This document shows, one piece after another, positions 50,897 to 62,790 of a stretch of DNA of 64,000 bases. A program made the translations under genes and the position numbers. Below the pieces are notes generated by a model. The model did no database searches. It was not told the origin of the DNA and saw nothing but the letters and a program-made list of their open reading frames with translations. The stretch comes from Powellomyces hirtus (Eukaryota > Chytridiomycota > Chytridiomycetes > Spizellomycetales > Powellomycetaceae), in contig JAHLKG010000005.1 of NCBI GenBank assembly GCA_025526995.1, forward strand, positions 1-64,000, written 5' to 3'. The first letter of the stretch is position 1. The number at the start of each line of letters is the position of its first letter.

Positions 50897-53798
50897 CTAC
50901 GGAATGTTCTCTATACCTTTCACCACCGTTTTGACCTCATCGACATTCAACGTCTCGTGCTCCATGAGTGCTCGCGCAAGCCGATGCAGCTCTTCCTTGT
51001 GCGTTTTCAGCAGTTGTGTAGCCCTCGCATACGCCGCCTAGCAGAACATGCAAGCAGACGTATTAGGTATTACAATAAAAGTCAGTTTAGTGAATTTCCA
51101 AACCACTACTCACGTCCAACAACCCTTTGACCTCTGCCTCGATGATGCCCTTGGTAACAGGACTCATCTTGTCCCATCCTTCCTCGCCATAGCCCACTAC
51201 GCCGACTTTATCGCTCATTCCATACACAAGAACCATTTCCCTCGCGACCGCAGTCGCCTTCTCCAGATCGCTCGATGCACCGGTGGTGACTTCATCTGGT
51301 CCAAACACCATTTCCTCCGCAACGCGGCCACCCATGCAGACGTCGAGCATCGCATACAATTCGCGTTTCGTGTGGTTCGTTTTGTCGGCTTCCGGCAACT
51401 GCACAGTCACACCTAGTGCGTTTCCACGCGGTATGACAGTGACTTTGTGTAATGGGGTCGCGCCGTTGGTGTAGAGGGCCACGAGGGTATGGCCGCCTTC
51501 ATGGTAGGCTGTCAGGCGTTTATTTTGTTCCGTGACGACCGCGCTCTTGCGTTCAGAACCCATGATGATCTTGTCTTTAGCCCACTCCATGTCCTGCATG
51601 CGGACCTTTTTCGCACCGTCTTTCGACGCTTTGATGGCGGCCTGGTTGATGAGATTGGCAAGGTCGGCGCCAGAGAAGCCTGGTGTTCCGCGGGCAATGA
51701 CGCTGGTGTCAACTCCCGGAGCGACTGTGACGCCCTTCATGTGCACTTCGAGAATGTTGGCGCGGCCTTGCACGTCGGGCAGCGGGACTGGTACAAGGCG
51801 GTCAAATCGCCCTGGGCGGACAAGAGCTTTGTCGAGTGCTTCTGGGGTATTGGTAGCGGCGATAAAAATAACGCCTTCACTGGTGGAAAATCTACAAGAA
51901 CACAGTTCAGTCATCAGCCTCTCTACCAAATCTCAATACAACCATTCTCTATTCCCCTTACCCATCCAACTCCACAAGCAGCTGATTCAGAGTTTGTCGC
52001 ATGTAACTCTGGTCTTTCGCGCTTCGTTTGCTGCCGACCGCATCCAATTCGTCAATGAAGACAATACATGGCGCCTTCTTTTTCGCAGCCGCAAACAACT
52101 CTCGCACGCGTCGCGCACCAACACCGACATACAACTCGTCGAACTCGGATCCGCTCATCTGGAAAAACGGCACGCCGGCTTCGCCAGCGACTGCGCGCGC
52201 TAGATGCGTTTTTCCTGTTCCAGGTGGGCCGTACAAGAGTACACCTATGCGAAATGAAAAAGTGTCAAGAACGGGGCAGGACAGTACTGCTTGAGATTTT
52301 TGCGTCAATTTACCTTTGGGCAGCTTGCCACCAATGTCCATGAACAGCTTGGGCTCTTTGAGGAAGGCGACAATCTCTTCCAGCTCGTGCTTCGCCTCAT
52401 CGACGCCCTGAACGTCCGCAAACTTGATGGACTCGGTGAGACTATTAGGTTCCACCTCAGTGCCACCCATCCCTGATTTTATAATACCCTGCTGATCAAG
52501 CAGGACGCTGAGTCCCGTCATTAAAAGCAGGCCATATAAGACCTTGGATCCGAGCTTTCTCACAAACTTGCTCCACGACCATGCCTCGCTAAGGACAACT
52601 TCGATCGGCTCGCCCCTGGTTCCCGCCATGGGTCTCGATGGGTCTCCGGCGCCGTTGTTGCCCGGGTGGCTGCGATTCCCTCTCGCGCCGTTTCCGCTTC
52701 GTATCGGCCGACCGAGTGCCTTTTCCCATTGTGACACATTCGTCTGCATCCAATGATCCCGCGGCTCGCCTATCGTTTGTCGCCGATCGTTTCCAGATTC
52801 AAATAACGCATAGTTGTTCTTCGCAGACGCTGCGTTCTCAGAAGCGTTGGAAGAAGCAGCCAGGATTTTCTCCGTCAACCGATCCAGATTGCCTTCCCGG
52901 GCCAAAGCCGTCACATACGCCTTCGCACATTCCGGATCGTTCTGTATGCGCTCTACATCCGCAGCGCGCGTGACAGCGGGGTACCGCGCCGACACCATGT
53001 CGAGCTGCGGCTGGTTTTCGTATCGGTCAATGAGGCCGTAATGGTTGCCTGACTTGAGCAGCTCCTTGTACAACTCGGCCTGCTTTCGAGCATCTAAACG
53101 ATGTGCTGGGTCTGCGGCCTCCAACTCTAGTTTCTGTAGTTTTCGTTCAGACCAGAAAGACCGCGAGTGCGTTATGGAGACCGGCGGGGAAAGGCGCGTT
53201 CGTGTTCGTGGAAAGAGGATGGATGAGGAGCCGAGAAGGACACTGGCGGGGGGCCGGGAGGATGGAAAGGAGGGGAACATGGACGTGGTAGTAGTTGGTG
53301 TTCTGAAAGCAATAGTTCGAGATTCGTGCATTGTAGTGATGGTGCCCAGCTTCTGCATCTTCTCCATTATCGGTGCGACTCGGCTTAGAGTGCTCAACAT
53401 AGTCAGCAGCTGATTCGCATTTTCAGCCGAAAGTTGCACCTCATTCTGCACCACAGTAGCCTCCGAGGACCGATATGTCGCATCTTTTATGGCGACTGTC
53501 GTCTCGCGCACAAGTTCTGTCACACAGTGTCCAATTTCTTCACTGCATCGGGCAGCACAAGTGTCGGTATTTGTGTCTGCAACTGAAGTTGGGGATTGTT
53601 GTGACGAGTGTTGAGTGGTTCTCCGGCTGTGCGAAGCAGTCGCAGAAAGGGCTCCCTTCAGTTCGTTTAGCAGCAGGCTTGTTTCTCCGAGGAGAATTTG
53701 CAGCTGGAAAAAAGAAGATGTCAGCACGACCAATCGTTCGGCATTTAGCATGACCGACGGCGATGACTTACAAGGTTCGCAGACTGAGCGACGGCCAT
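50897..53798 (-). CDS. YME1: YME1-like mitochondrial i-AAA protease
   Basis: Five exons, 53798-53772, 53703-52314, 52244-51962, 51891-51114 and 51037-50897 (introns 68-76 bp), give 872 residues. After a long N-terminus comes one membrane segment near 395 ([15 protein letters not shown]), then the AAA domain: Walker [12 protein letters not shown] near 477, Walker [12 protein letters not shown] near 534, second region of homology in RPGRFDR, and the zinc protease site [12 protein letters not shown] near 696. One membrane span and the family's C-terminal helices ([17 protein letters not shown]) fit Yme1, which degrades inner-membrane and intermembrane-space proteins. The intron at 52313-52245 is a multiple of three and stays open if unspliced. 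The first 130 residues (MAVAQSANL onward) precede a second good presequence and may be an extra domain or separate reading. Confidence 0.93.
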
Positions 53799-54714
53799 TT
53801 GTCAATCTCTCTGCGGGTCAGTCTAAATAGCAATATTCTATGTATGTTGTGCACTCGGTAATAATGAAAATCTGAGCAGTGGCAGAAAGAGTCATGGGCC
53901 GGTGTGTTTTTAGCGGAACAAAAACCTTCGGGATGAAATGATGATCTGCGCGTTAACCTCCGAAAGCGGGAAAGCCACTTCCCAACGACCACCCACTCCT
54001 TCCAATTTCATTATTACAGTAAAAACAAGAACGTATAGACAAGAGACTTGCCACCACCAGGACGAATTACAAGACAAGGAGACTCCCATGGCGGTCAAGA
54101 AGTTCACGAAGCAACATCAGGATGAACTGTGTAGGGCAATAAGGCGCTATTTTTACAAAGAAAAACAAAAAAGACGAACAGCATAGAACCATAGCGACGC
54201 AATCGTTCATGTGTGGCTCAAAAATGTTGAGCAGCAGCCAGGGGAATCTTGTGATTTTGCTGCTTATGGGACAGAGAAAAATAGCTTCATAATAAGAACC
54301 TCTTTCATGTATGTGACTGATAGAAAGCGCTGGTTTGGCCTGCGAAAGTCAGTTAGGCTATCCTGTATGTCCCTGGAAGCTTTCACGCGCACCCAGGAGA
54401 CTCGTTCAGGGCATGTGCTTGTCCAGCTGTCCAAGCTATTTCTCCCCGCATATAAATACCCGCTAGATCTCCTATCCTGCCCTCAGTTGCTTTCCGTAAC
54501 CAGTTCCACTCGCACACCGTTGTGACTATAGCAGATAATCTGTTACAAACGAACCGCAGAACCATATCCATCAATTACTAAGACTGAGCGCACATCCCGC
54601 GAGATCGTCCACATCATCTGGTGCGGCCGCTAGTGTCCATATATTGACGTTCCAGCAACATCTGATTTTTGATCTCGTGACTCTTGATTCTCTATAAGCA
54701 ATATTCCCACCACC
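53799..54714. other. Intergenic region upstream of the small SANT-like gene
   Basis: No gene recognised over about 900 bp. A TATA-like TATAAATA at 54451-54458 could serve the gene at 54715 through a 5' UTR of roughly 230 bp. Confidence 0.45.
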
Positions 54715-54927
54715 ATGCTCTCAGACCAAGAAGTCGCTGTTATACAGTCCTGGAAAAAGCGCGCAAATGACAAAACAACCTGGAGCGAAGACGAGACTGC
54801 GCTCTTGACCGCTCTCTATCATTGCAACCGTTCCACAGCCGCCGACGACTTTATTCAGCTCACGACCAAAACGAAAGAACAGGTCAAGAGGAAGATTACG
54901 AAGCTCAAGGCCGCAGATAAGCTTTGA
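54715..54927 (+). CDS. Small Myb/SANT-like protein
   Basis: A 70-residue single-exon frame with an ideal start context (CCACCATGC). TTWSEDETALLTALYHCN gives the first helix of a Myb/SANT fold, TAADDFIQLTTKTKEQVKRK the second and third, but the third Trp is replaced, as in many SANT variants. It ends KLKAADKL. A stand-alone Myb repeat of this size could bind DNA or histones; the role is unknown. Isolated position, conserved-looking composition and start context support a real gene. Confidence 0.65.
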   Translation: MLSDQEVAVIQSWKKRANDKTTWSEDETALLTALYHCNRSTAADDFIQLTTKTKEQVKRKITKLKAADKL

Positions 54928-55670
54928 TTCCGTGGTGACATCTGTTTTTCTGGGCCGTCATGTATCGAGATGAACAGTTTTTTGAAGATTCATGGCGGCT
55001 GTTGTTGTAGTTAGCTTTGCATTTCGGTCCGGGCAGTTTAGGTGCCTTTGCCCTCTGGGGCATGTATATCTTATGAGATTCTCAATACACATAGTCTCAG
55101 AATACCACCACAACAACCCTGACTCATTCATATCGGTACCTTAGTACAACGGCTTCTGTGATTTCGATTTTTGACAGCATATCGTAAGCAAACGCGACGC
55201 GCGCTCCGAAATCAGCGACCGCCGGCTGTTTCGCAAAACACCAGGAACACGCCCTCTTGCAGAATAACTGCTCACGTTCGCAAACGTATTTAGGATTTAG
55301 TCAGTTCTTTGAAGACACCATGTGTTAACGTCCTGCGTTAGGCTGCTCTCCCTGGCAAAGCAGTAAAGATTGGTGGGACATGTCGGGATCGAAGAACGCA
55401 AACCAGAAAAGTATCTTCGTTAAGCTTACGTATCTTGCATTTATGAATGCACACTGAGGCACAAACGGTTCCCAACTTTCCATTGTTCCACCCGACCATT
55501 CGTGTACATATGCATCATCAAATTAGAATCCTCGTTCGCAATCGCCCAAATTGAGCGCAAAGATTACCTCACTGACAGTACCCCTGTCTTTAATGCTGCT
55601 TCCCAGTTTGTGAGACGCACGCGGAAATCATATACCATCCCACCAACCCGTCGCGCTTTACCTTCCTACT
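54928..55670. other. Intergenic region upstream of the PP4R1-like gene
   Basis: About 740 bp with no recognisable gene. Confidence 0.55.
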
Positions 55671-58600
55671 ATGTCGGCATCAGATAAGATTGATTGGGAG
55701 ACCGTGCTGGGCTTCGCGTCCGAATCGCTTGACACGCAGATCAAAGGCACCGATGAGCATAAATTGTCAAATAAGCTGTATAAAGTATGTGGCAATGAAA
55801 AGAAACAGAACAACGAGTGTTTGTCGTTGCCCCGTCCAATGTTCCTGGATCTATGCACCAAGCATATGCTCACAGACTTGTCATTTTCACCCACATTATC
55901 GACGTTCATAGACAGAAGAGGAAATCGGACGATACCTATTGGACGAAAAGCTCGACGATATCGATCGTGCAGTTCATCTCCTAAGGTGCCACTAAGGTGT
56001 CTAGCTGTTTGTTGTGCTGGCGGGAAAAAGTGTGCTGGCCTAGGGTGTACAGCATGGCCTTGGCCAATCGAAGATGGAGCAGGGGAGAGTTGGGCGCATA
56101 TCGCCGTGCACGAAATTCGCAAGAAAGACGGCTAAACGAACCTATGCCCTTTTTTTCTCTTCTGTTAATGATGTAGAAATGGCATGGCAGTTCAAAAACA
56201 CAGTGTGGCGGGGACACTCATACGACTGCTCCACGAACGCGGACCGGAGACAAAAACGAGGCTGCTACCAGTAATAGCTGTAAGAGAATAAAGAAACTCA
56301 TGCATGGCGACGCAATGTTCTCGCCAATCGCTCATTGCTTTCGACGGCTTCTAATAGAGCATCATACCAAATGAGCAACATGACCTGCAAATCATGTTCG
56401 GGAAAGCCATAGCCCAGTCGACGGAACAGGGGTTCCTCTCTGGACCGCCGCTGAACAAACTTATACCGGTCGCTCGCGCGATGATCGCCAAGAAGGATGC
56501 AGGTTGGACACATGGATTGCTCCCTGCTTTGTTCGCTTCTTTTCAGCAACTCAAAAACCCTCCATGCTACGAAATTTTCCCAACAGAGGTTGCAGAAGCG
56601 TGGTCGGAAATCCTGCTGACGATGATACAACATCTGACCGCGGAGATCATCGAGAAAGAGGTCAGTGCCGTGGAATATCACAAACTCGCCCATGCGCGTT
56701 CTCTCGAAGCTCAAAATGTCACTACGCAGATATTACCAGAACTGCTCGTTGACGAAGGTCTCGCGCAACCCTCCACGTTTCGGCTCTGGCGCGCCCGGGT
56801 GATAGGAGTTGTCGCGCCGCGGATCATGAAAACAGAGTGAGCAGGAAAGTGAGCATCCGCCCAGAGGGCATAGGAGGGCTCATTACAGTGTGTTATTTTC
56901 TATCCAGATCCCAACACCAAGTCTTCCACAAAGCCATGTCTCTCTGCCAAGACACCGATTATGAAGTGCGAGCATGCATGTGTCGGCAGTTGAATGCGAT
57001 TGCGCGAGCGGTCGGGTAAGATCAGCGAAATCAACATGCCATGGAGATTGTGACGTATGAGCAGCTCATTCCATTGTTCAGGCATGAAAGAGCGGTCCGC
57101 GAACTATTACCCGAATACGTCGAGCTGATCATGGACGAGGAGTGCGTGGTGCGAGAAGCGGCGATAGATAATATCATGCAGTTGATGGATTTCTTTGAGC
57201 CGGGTGAGTGCACGAGGATCATGTGATGATTAATGGGAATTGTTGGCTGATGTTTAAGGGGGCTTTTTTTGATTGTAGCTGTGAAAGTGCAAACCATCAT
57301 TCCATTGTGGAAGAAACTTTGCGAGGAACAGTCGCCGCGGATTTTGCAGTGCTTGGCTCGCCAACTGGGAGCTTTTCTGTGGGAAACGAGAGGTATACAG
57401 AAATCAGCGAGTTTTCTGGCCTTTGGTATTGTAGATCCTAACGCTCGATGGAATTCTCTTCTTTGGTCTATTCTGGGTTCAGAGCAGCTACCAGATAACG
57501 ATCTCCGGTATTTCACAAATTTCTACCACTCCCTGTCAACGTCCAGCTATTCCGAAGACGAGACACGGGAGATGTGCGCTTTCAATTTCCCAGTGAGAAT
57601 AAAAGACAATACACACTCTCCTCTTTCCGGTGGCTCACGCTCATCTTCCCTCCCGTCAGGCCATCGTCAAATGCGCCCTCCCGCAATCCTCAGGGTTCGA
57701 ATCGCACCGTCTCGACATTGCCTTTGAGCGGATGGTCGCGGACCCGAATCGCAACGTGCGCCGGCGGCTCGCAGCGGGTCTGCACGACGTTGCGGCGCTT
57801 TTTGGGCCGCGGGCATGGACGTACTTGCGAGCCGGGTTTTTCAAGTTGTTTGCGGATCCGGATGTGGAGGTGTATCAGCAGGTGTATAAGCATTTGGGAT
57901 TGACGTTGTTGCAGTTTGTGAAACATGAGAGTGCCAGTCAGGTAGTATATGATGGGAGGGATATATTGATGGCAGTGTGATTGATTTTTCGTTTTGCGTG
58001 CAGGACACACAACTGGAAGACGTGCTGTTCCTCATTCTGCGCCGCGAACGCGAGTGCGCAACCTACACATCCCGCAACAACTGGCGACTGCACCAAACGC
58101 TTTTGGAGCAGTTTCGATATTTCCCGGACGTGTTTGGGCTGGACCTGCTGCACGGCCATTGTGTTCCGTTGTTGTTCAAAACGTTGCATGAGGTATGGAG
58201 GGTGTGATGTGCGCGATGGAGCCGAAGGAAGAGCTAGGGATGGCTAAACCGTTGGTGGATGTATTCTATTAGAATGTGGTTCTGCCAATCAAGACCACAA
58301 TCATTAGATGTGTGTGCACGTTTCTGAAATTTGCCAAACGGACGGAACATAGGGAGAAGTTGTACCGGCACATGTACGGTAAGTTGACTAGTTCCAAAAA
58401 AAATAATAGATTCAGAAATCTTACGGAAATACAGGATAAGAAAGCCACTCAGTTAGTAACCGCGCGTCATCCATTCTCACAGATCTCAAAGACTCACCCA
58501 ACTGCCACACTCGTCTCCTCTTCATCGACCTCTGCGAGCAGATTCTGACGCACTACTCGAACCGGTTTTTCCGGGAATCGTTCTTCTCCGCCTTTCTTGA

Positions 58601-59939
58601 GCTCGTCAAGGACCCGGTCGCCAACGTCCGGTTACGCGTGGTGCCTCTACTCCCCGAGATTCGGCGCGGGTTACGCAAAGCTCAAGACTCGGCGTTACAA
58701 GCGCGCGTGACGGACGCGATTGGGGTGTTGATTGGAGACGAGGATATCGATGTGAGCGCGGCGGCGAAAGCGTTGCCGGCGTCCAAGAATGATGGGTGCA
58801 ATGATTTTATCATTAGCAACACGATGGGGATGGGCAAACGCGGGGGCGGTGTGTCAATGGACGGTTTTTATGGCCGCTCGAATGACTCGATTGATTTTGC
58901 GAAAGAGGAGGAAGAGCAAAAAATGTTGATGATGGAGTGGGAGACGGAGGAAGCGGCGCGGAGGAGGGACATGGATGATGCGCGGCACGAGTTTGCAAAA
59001 CAGTTGGCGGAGAAGAGTATTGGGAAGAAGGGGAAGGTGAAAGCTGGGCCGGGGGTGGAGGGAAGTAGTGGTGGAAGCAGTGGCGGTGGTGCGGGTTCCA
59101 AAATTAAAACGGGACCGGGTTTAACCACCGGAAGCAGTCGAAGCAAAGCACAATCCGCACTGCACTCCAAAACCGCCGATCTCCCAACCAGCAGCAGCGG
59201 GATATTTGACCGGCGGGGGCCCGCGTCCTCGTCCACGAAACCGGGAACAACCGCCACGCGAGCCGGGGTCAGCCACACCGCGGGCGAAAAGCACAGCCCA
59301 GCCATGTCCGACAGCGGCAGCAGCAACAACAACAGTCATCGGATAGCGCGGTCAGCCAACCCAGCTACGCAAGGCGGGGCGGGTGTCCGAAAACCAGGCG
59401 GTGATGAGTTTGATATTGGGCGGCTGCCGGGGCTAAGAAGCGCCGCTGCAGGGACGTCGCCACGGTCGACGCGGAGTGCGCGGGCTGTGGTGTCAAGCAG
59501 TAGCGGCGGTGCGGGGGGTGCAAGCAACATATCACAAGGCACGGCTGCTTCCTCGTCACCTTCATCCACCACATCCTCCTCCTCATCATCGACTTCCAAA
59601 GGCGGGGGCGCCGTGTCGGGGATCGGACTCCATTCCGGTCTGGCACCAATGCGACGCTCCCAAGAACTGCTCAATCACGGATTCGGTGGTGCGGGCGGAA
59701 CGTCGTCGACGACCAGCAGCGGGTCTGCTTACGGCACAATCAGCGCTGCCCGCATGATCCACGGCCAGCCGAAAACGACTCTCAAGCTGTCACCCATTCC
59801 AAAAGCGATGGGGAAGGACACGGGAGACAGTAGCAGCAGTAGCACGGCTGTACCGAGTGGGAGGAGAGCGGCTGCTTCTGCGCATGATAAGGACGGGTCG
59901 AGCAAAGCTTCGGACCGGTCAGGGTTTCTTGTAAAATAG
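55671..59939 (+). CDS. PP4 regulatory subunit 1-like HEAT-repeat protein
   Basis: Eleven exons: 55671-55784, 55921-55985, 56177-56279, 56358-56836, 56908-57015, 57082-57203, 57279-57592, 57660-57941, 58004-58192, 58273-58378 and 58483-59939; all phases agree, giving about 1112 residues. HEAT-type helices carry PP4R1-like blocks: LDDIDRAVHLLR, LIRLLHERGPETKTRLLPVI, AMSLCQDTDYEVRACMCRQL, LPEYVELIMDEECVVREAA, CAFNFPAIVKCALP, DPNRNVRRRLAAGLHDVAAL and DPVANVRLRVVPLLPEIRRG. Such subunits scaffold protein phosphatase 4. The last 350 residues are Ser/Gly/Thr-rich and look disordered. A 42-bp stretch at 57393-57434 has GT...AG ends and is in frame, so it may be a further intron (ETR joined to DPNARWN). 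The fourth exon is the least certain. Confidence 0.85.
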
Positions 59940-60070
59940 GGTTGTGGGCATGTGAAGGCTGTTGCGTTGCACGCAGAGTTTCTTATGGGGTCATGGATGA
60001 AACAATATGTAAGTCTTCTATTTTCTCTTCTTCAAAGGCCAAATGGGGCAATATCTGTGGCGCAATGTAT

Positions 60071-61297
60071 CTATGATACAATATGAATTCTGGATGCTGC
60101 CTTCCGTATCCGATTCATAACCGCCAACCCCTCTCGTTCCTCCGTGACACCTTCTACCAGAATCACGCCAACCTTGCGATGTTCCATTTCCCGTAATGCT
60201 CTAAACAGTTCTTTCGCTACGCTATCGGGGGAGGCTCCTAGATATATTTGTTCTATCCTAGGGTTTTGCAACAAGGGTGTGTCGGTGTCGGAGGGGCCAG
60301 GGTCGGGTGTGGTGCGCAGTATCCCGATTTTGTGGTCTGTGGAGTTTAGGAGACGGATGGCTTCTTGATTGACTGCGCATCGGAGTTGTGTTGGGTTGCA
60401 GTGGGTGGTGTGTGGATCTATGGTGTCTTGCGCGAGTTCAAAGACGACGACCTCGGCTTCGGGGGTGTAGTGCCGGTACTTCATTCCCGGTGTCGTTGGT
60501 GCGGCTTCCATCTCACTATCCACAAAGTCCTTCTTATACACTCTCAAATTCTCCATTCCCGGAATCGTCTTCAGCATCTCCACCGTGACGCCACCAGGGC
60601 GCAACACAACAGGCGGAGACGCCAATCCATCCAAAACCGTGCTCTCGACTCCTCCCCCACACGGTCCGCCGTCAATCACCAGCGGGATGCGCGCGCCAAG
60701 ATCCAGCATGACGTGAGCGGCGAGCGTTGGGGAGGGTCGGCCGCTCGTGTTGGCTGAGGGTGCCGCGAGAGGGAACCCGCATGCGTCAATCAAGGCTCTG
60801 GCAATTGGGTGGGAAGGGAACCGAACCGCGACTGTACTGTGCCCACCCGTGACCGCCAACGGAACCTGTGGCCCGCGGGGCACCAGAATCGTCAAGGCCC
60901 CTGGCCACGCCTTCGCGACCACAGCGGCGTAAATGGCTGGTACGTCGGGGGTCTCTGGTGGTAGAATCGATTTGAGCATAGCGAGGGAAGAGATGTGGAC
61001 AATCAACGGGTTATCGCTCGGCCGGCCTTTGGCATGGTATATTTTGGCGACGGCGTTGGCGCAGAGCGCATTGGCAGCGAGGCCGTAGACGGTTTCGGTG
61101 GGGAATGCGACGACTTGGTCGGATTGGAGAAGGCGGGCGGCGTGTTGGATGTGCGCGTGGTCGGCGGTTTGCTGAGGTGTGGGATGTGAAGGTGGTATTG
61201 GGGCGCCGTTGGAGAGGTCGCTGGAGAATGTGAATGAGGATGGGTCGACTGTCACGCAGTCGGCGGGAGATGGAAGCAATTCTGGTGGTAGCGCCAT
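60071..61297 (-). CDS. SUA5: Threonylcarbamoyl-AMP synthase Sua5
   Basis: A single exon of 408 residues. The N-terminal YrdC domain carries QVVAFPTETVYGLAANAL, YHAKGRPSDNPLIVHI, AWPGALTILVPR, VAVRFPSHPIARALID and AAPSANTSGRPSPT. The C-terminal Sua5 domain follows after the linker GMKYRHYTPEAEVVVFEL. The enzyme makes threonylcarbamoyl-AMP from Thr, bicarbonate and ATP, the first step of the t6A modification on ANN-decoding tRNAs. Length fits the two-domain eukaryotic/archaeal type. It is head to head with the DLT1-like gene, 244 bp between the two starts, so they may share a promoter. Confidence 0.96.
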   Translation of the reverse strand: MALPPELLPSPADCVTVDPSSFTFSSDLSNGAPIPPSHPTPQQTADHAHIQHAARLLQSDQVVAFPTETVYGLAANALCANAVAKIYHAKGRPSDNPLIVHISSLAMLKSILPPETPDVPAIYAAVVAKAWPGALTILVPRGPQVPLAVTGGHSTVAVRFPSHPIARALIDACGFPLAAPSANTSGRPSPTLAAHVMLDLGARIPLVIDGGPCGGGVESTVLDGLASPPVVLRPGGVTVEMLKTIPGMENLRVYKKDFVDSEMEAAPTTPGMKYRHYTPEAEVVVFELAQDTIDPHTTHCNPTQLRCAVNQEAIRLLNSTDHKIGILRTTPDPGPSDTDTPLLQNPRIEQIYLGASPDSVAKELFRALREMEHRKVGVILVEGVTEEREGLAVMNRIRKAASRIHIVS

Positions 61298-61541
61298 AGT
61301 TGTTCGTATGTGTCGATATGTGTATGCAAAAGCAATACTTGCACAAAGGAACCAAAGGAAAGAAAAAAAAAAAAAAAGGAAAAAGCAAAACGGAACACTT
61401 GTAAGCGAGAAGCAAAAATATCTGATTTCCTAATCAACATGACACCAGCACGATCCGGTCAATCCGCAACATTGACAGTTTCTTCTCCCTTCCCCATTCT
61501 CTCCCCTCTCCCAACTTCCCCCCACATTTTTAGCCTCCCAA

Positions 61542-62361
61542 ATGTTCACCAAATACAAACGGCTAGCCCGGGCCGTCAACATCTCCTCCCAAGTCGTCTA
61601 CGTTCTCCTTCTCTGCGGGCTGCTCTTCCTCTCGGGCCTCGACATTGGCTTACGGATATACCATGACCGCAATGTGCTGATGAGTGCCGGGTCAAGTGTG
61701 GTTTTGCTGGTGGGTGGGTGGGGTGTGAAGAGAGAGCGTTTTTGTGTTTGTGCTGTTGGGACGGGATAAAGGATGGGGTGATTGAGGGGCCTGTTGTATG
61801 AGAAAGAATACTGAATTCTGAGGGTTTTCTCTTTCTTTTTGTCCATCCCAGTTTCTCACCACAGTCCTGATCGTATCCGCGCGCAACCTAACCGTCCGCG
61901 CGGCACTCCACGACATTCCCAAGCTCTACGTCCCGATCAACCCATCGGATCTTCCGAAACGGGTGCACCGTCTCATCCAAGGCGACATGTCGCGTGTGGC
62001 GACGATTGCCGGGGACGCGAAACCGCGCAGCATGGACCTGCTGGCGGACTTTGGGTGGGGCAAAACAGGCACGTCGTTGGAAAACGTGCATTTCCGCTCA
62101 GCTGCGATCCAGACATTTGCGATCCTGGAAGCGACCGCGGCGCGCATGGCGCCGTACTGCAAACGCGCCCCGAGCGTGTCGGCCCGCCGATATGTGAATT
62201 TGTTGGCGGCGCAGGACTTTGTGAGAGGGGATCTGGCGCATTTTTATATCGAGCGGTATGAGGCAATTAGATTTGCGAGGAAAGAGTTGACAGAGGCCGA
62301 GTATCGCGAGTTTATGAAGTTGTTTGCGTTGTTGCTCAAAAAGTATGTGCCAATCGCTTAG
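61542..62361 (+). CDS. DLT1: DLT1-like fungal membrane protein
   Basis: Exons 61542-61709 and 61852-62361 join in phase 0 over a 142-bp intron (donor GTGGGT, acceptor CCCAG), giving 225 residues. Two membrane segments are near the N-terminus (VVYVLLLCGLLFLSGLDI and SSVVLLFLTTVLIVSAR). The signature DIPKLYVPINPSDLPKRV, with following LIQGDMSRVATIAGDAKP, matches the yeast Dlt1 ('defect at low temperature') family. Molecular function is unknown; in yeast loss gives cold sensitivity. The C-terminal part (YIERYEAIRFARKELTEAEY) is helical and soluble. Shorter than the yeast protein. Confidence 0.82.
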
Positions 62362-62790
62362 GGGATCTGCACAAAACACTTTCCAGCAATTACGCTGACC
62401 CATTTTTGCTCATGCAGCATGCAGTATCCGCAAGCACCATTATAAAGGACTGAAACCATCAAAGACAATGTTCATTTCGTAGCCTCGCACAGCGTGCGCA
62501 CATGTACATCTCACGAGACGAGCTTGTCCCTCCTCCAAAGTTCTCCGACATTTTAGGGGGTGGACGCCACTGCCACCGTCACAATGGGAGTGCAAAAAAG
62601 TCCCGACCCTAGCTCTAACCCGATCCCACACCTGACTCCACAAACAGAAAAACTCTGTCTCTCTCTCTCAAGGGAGCAATCAATCTCCTTCACCGCGCGA
62701 CAGCTTGCCAATAGGATGAAAGCTTTTGTATTCGGGGTTATACAAACAAGACGGGAGAAAAATATGACTCGACGGGAAAAACGTGTCCCA
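62362..62790. other. Convergent 3' region
   Basis: Between the DLT1-like and Vps3844-like genes; no gene recognised. A CT-rich microsatellite lies around 62660. Confidence 0.6.

Noticed and set aside
56298..56714. Minus-strand frame of 138 codons within the PP4R1-like gene
   Set aside because: The plus strand gives a phase-consistent exon (56358-56836) between two exons with clear HEAT motifs, so the minus frame is taken as a shadow.
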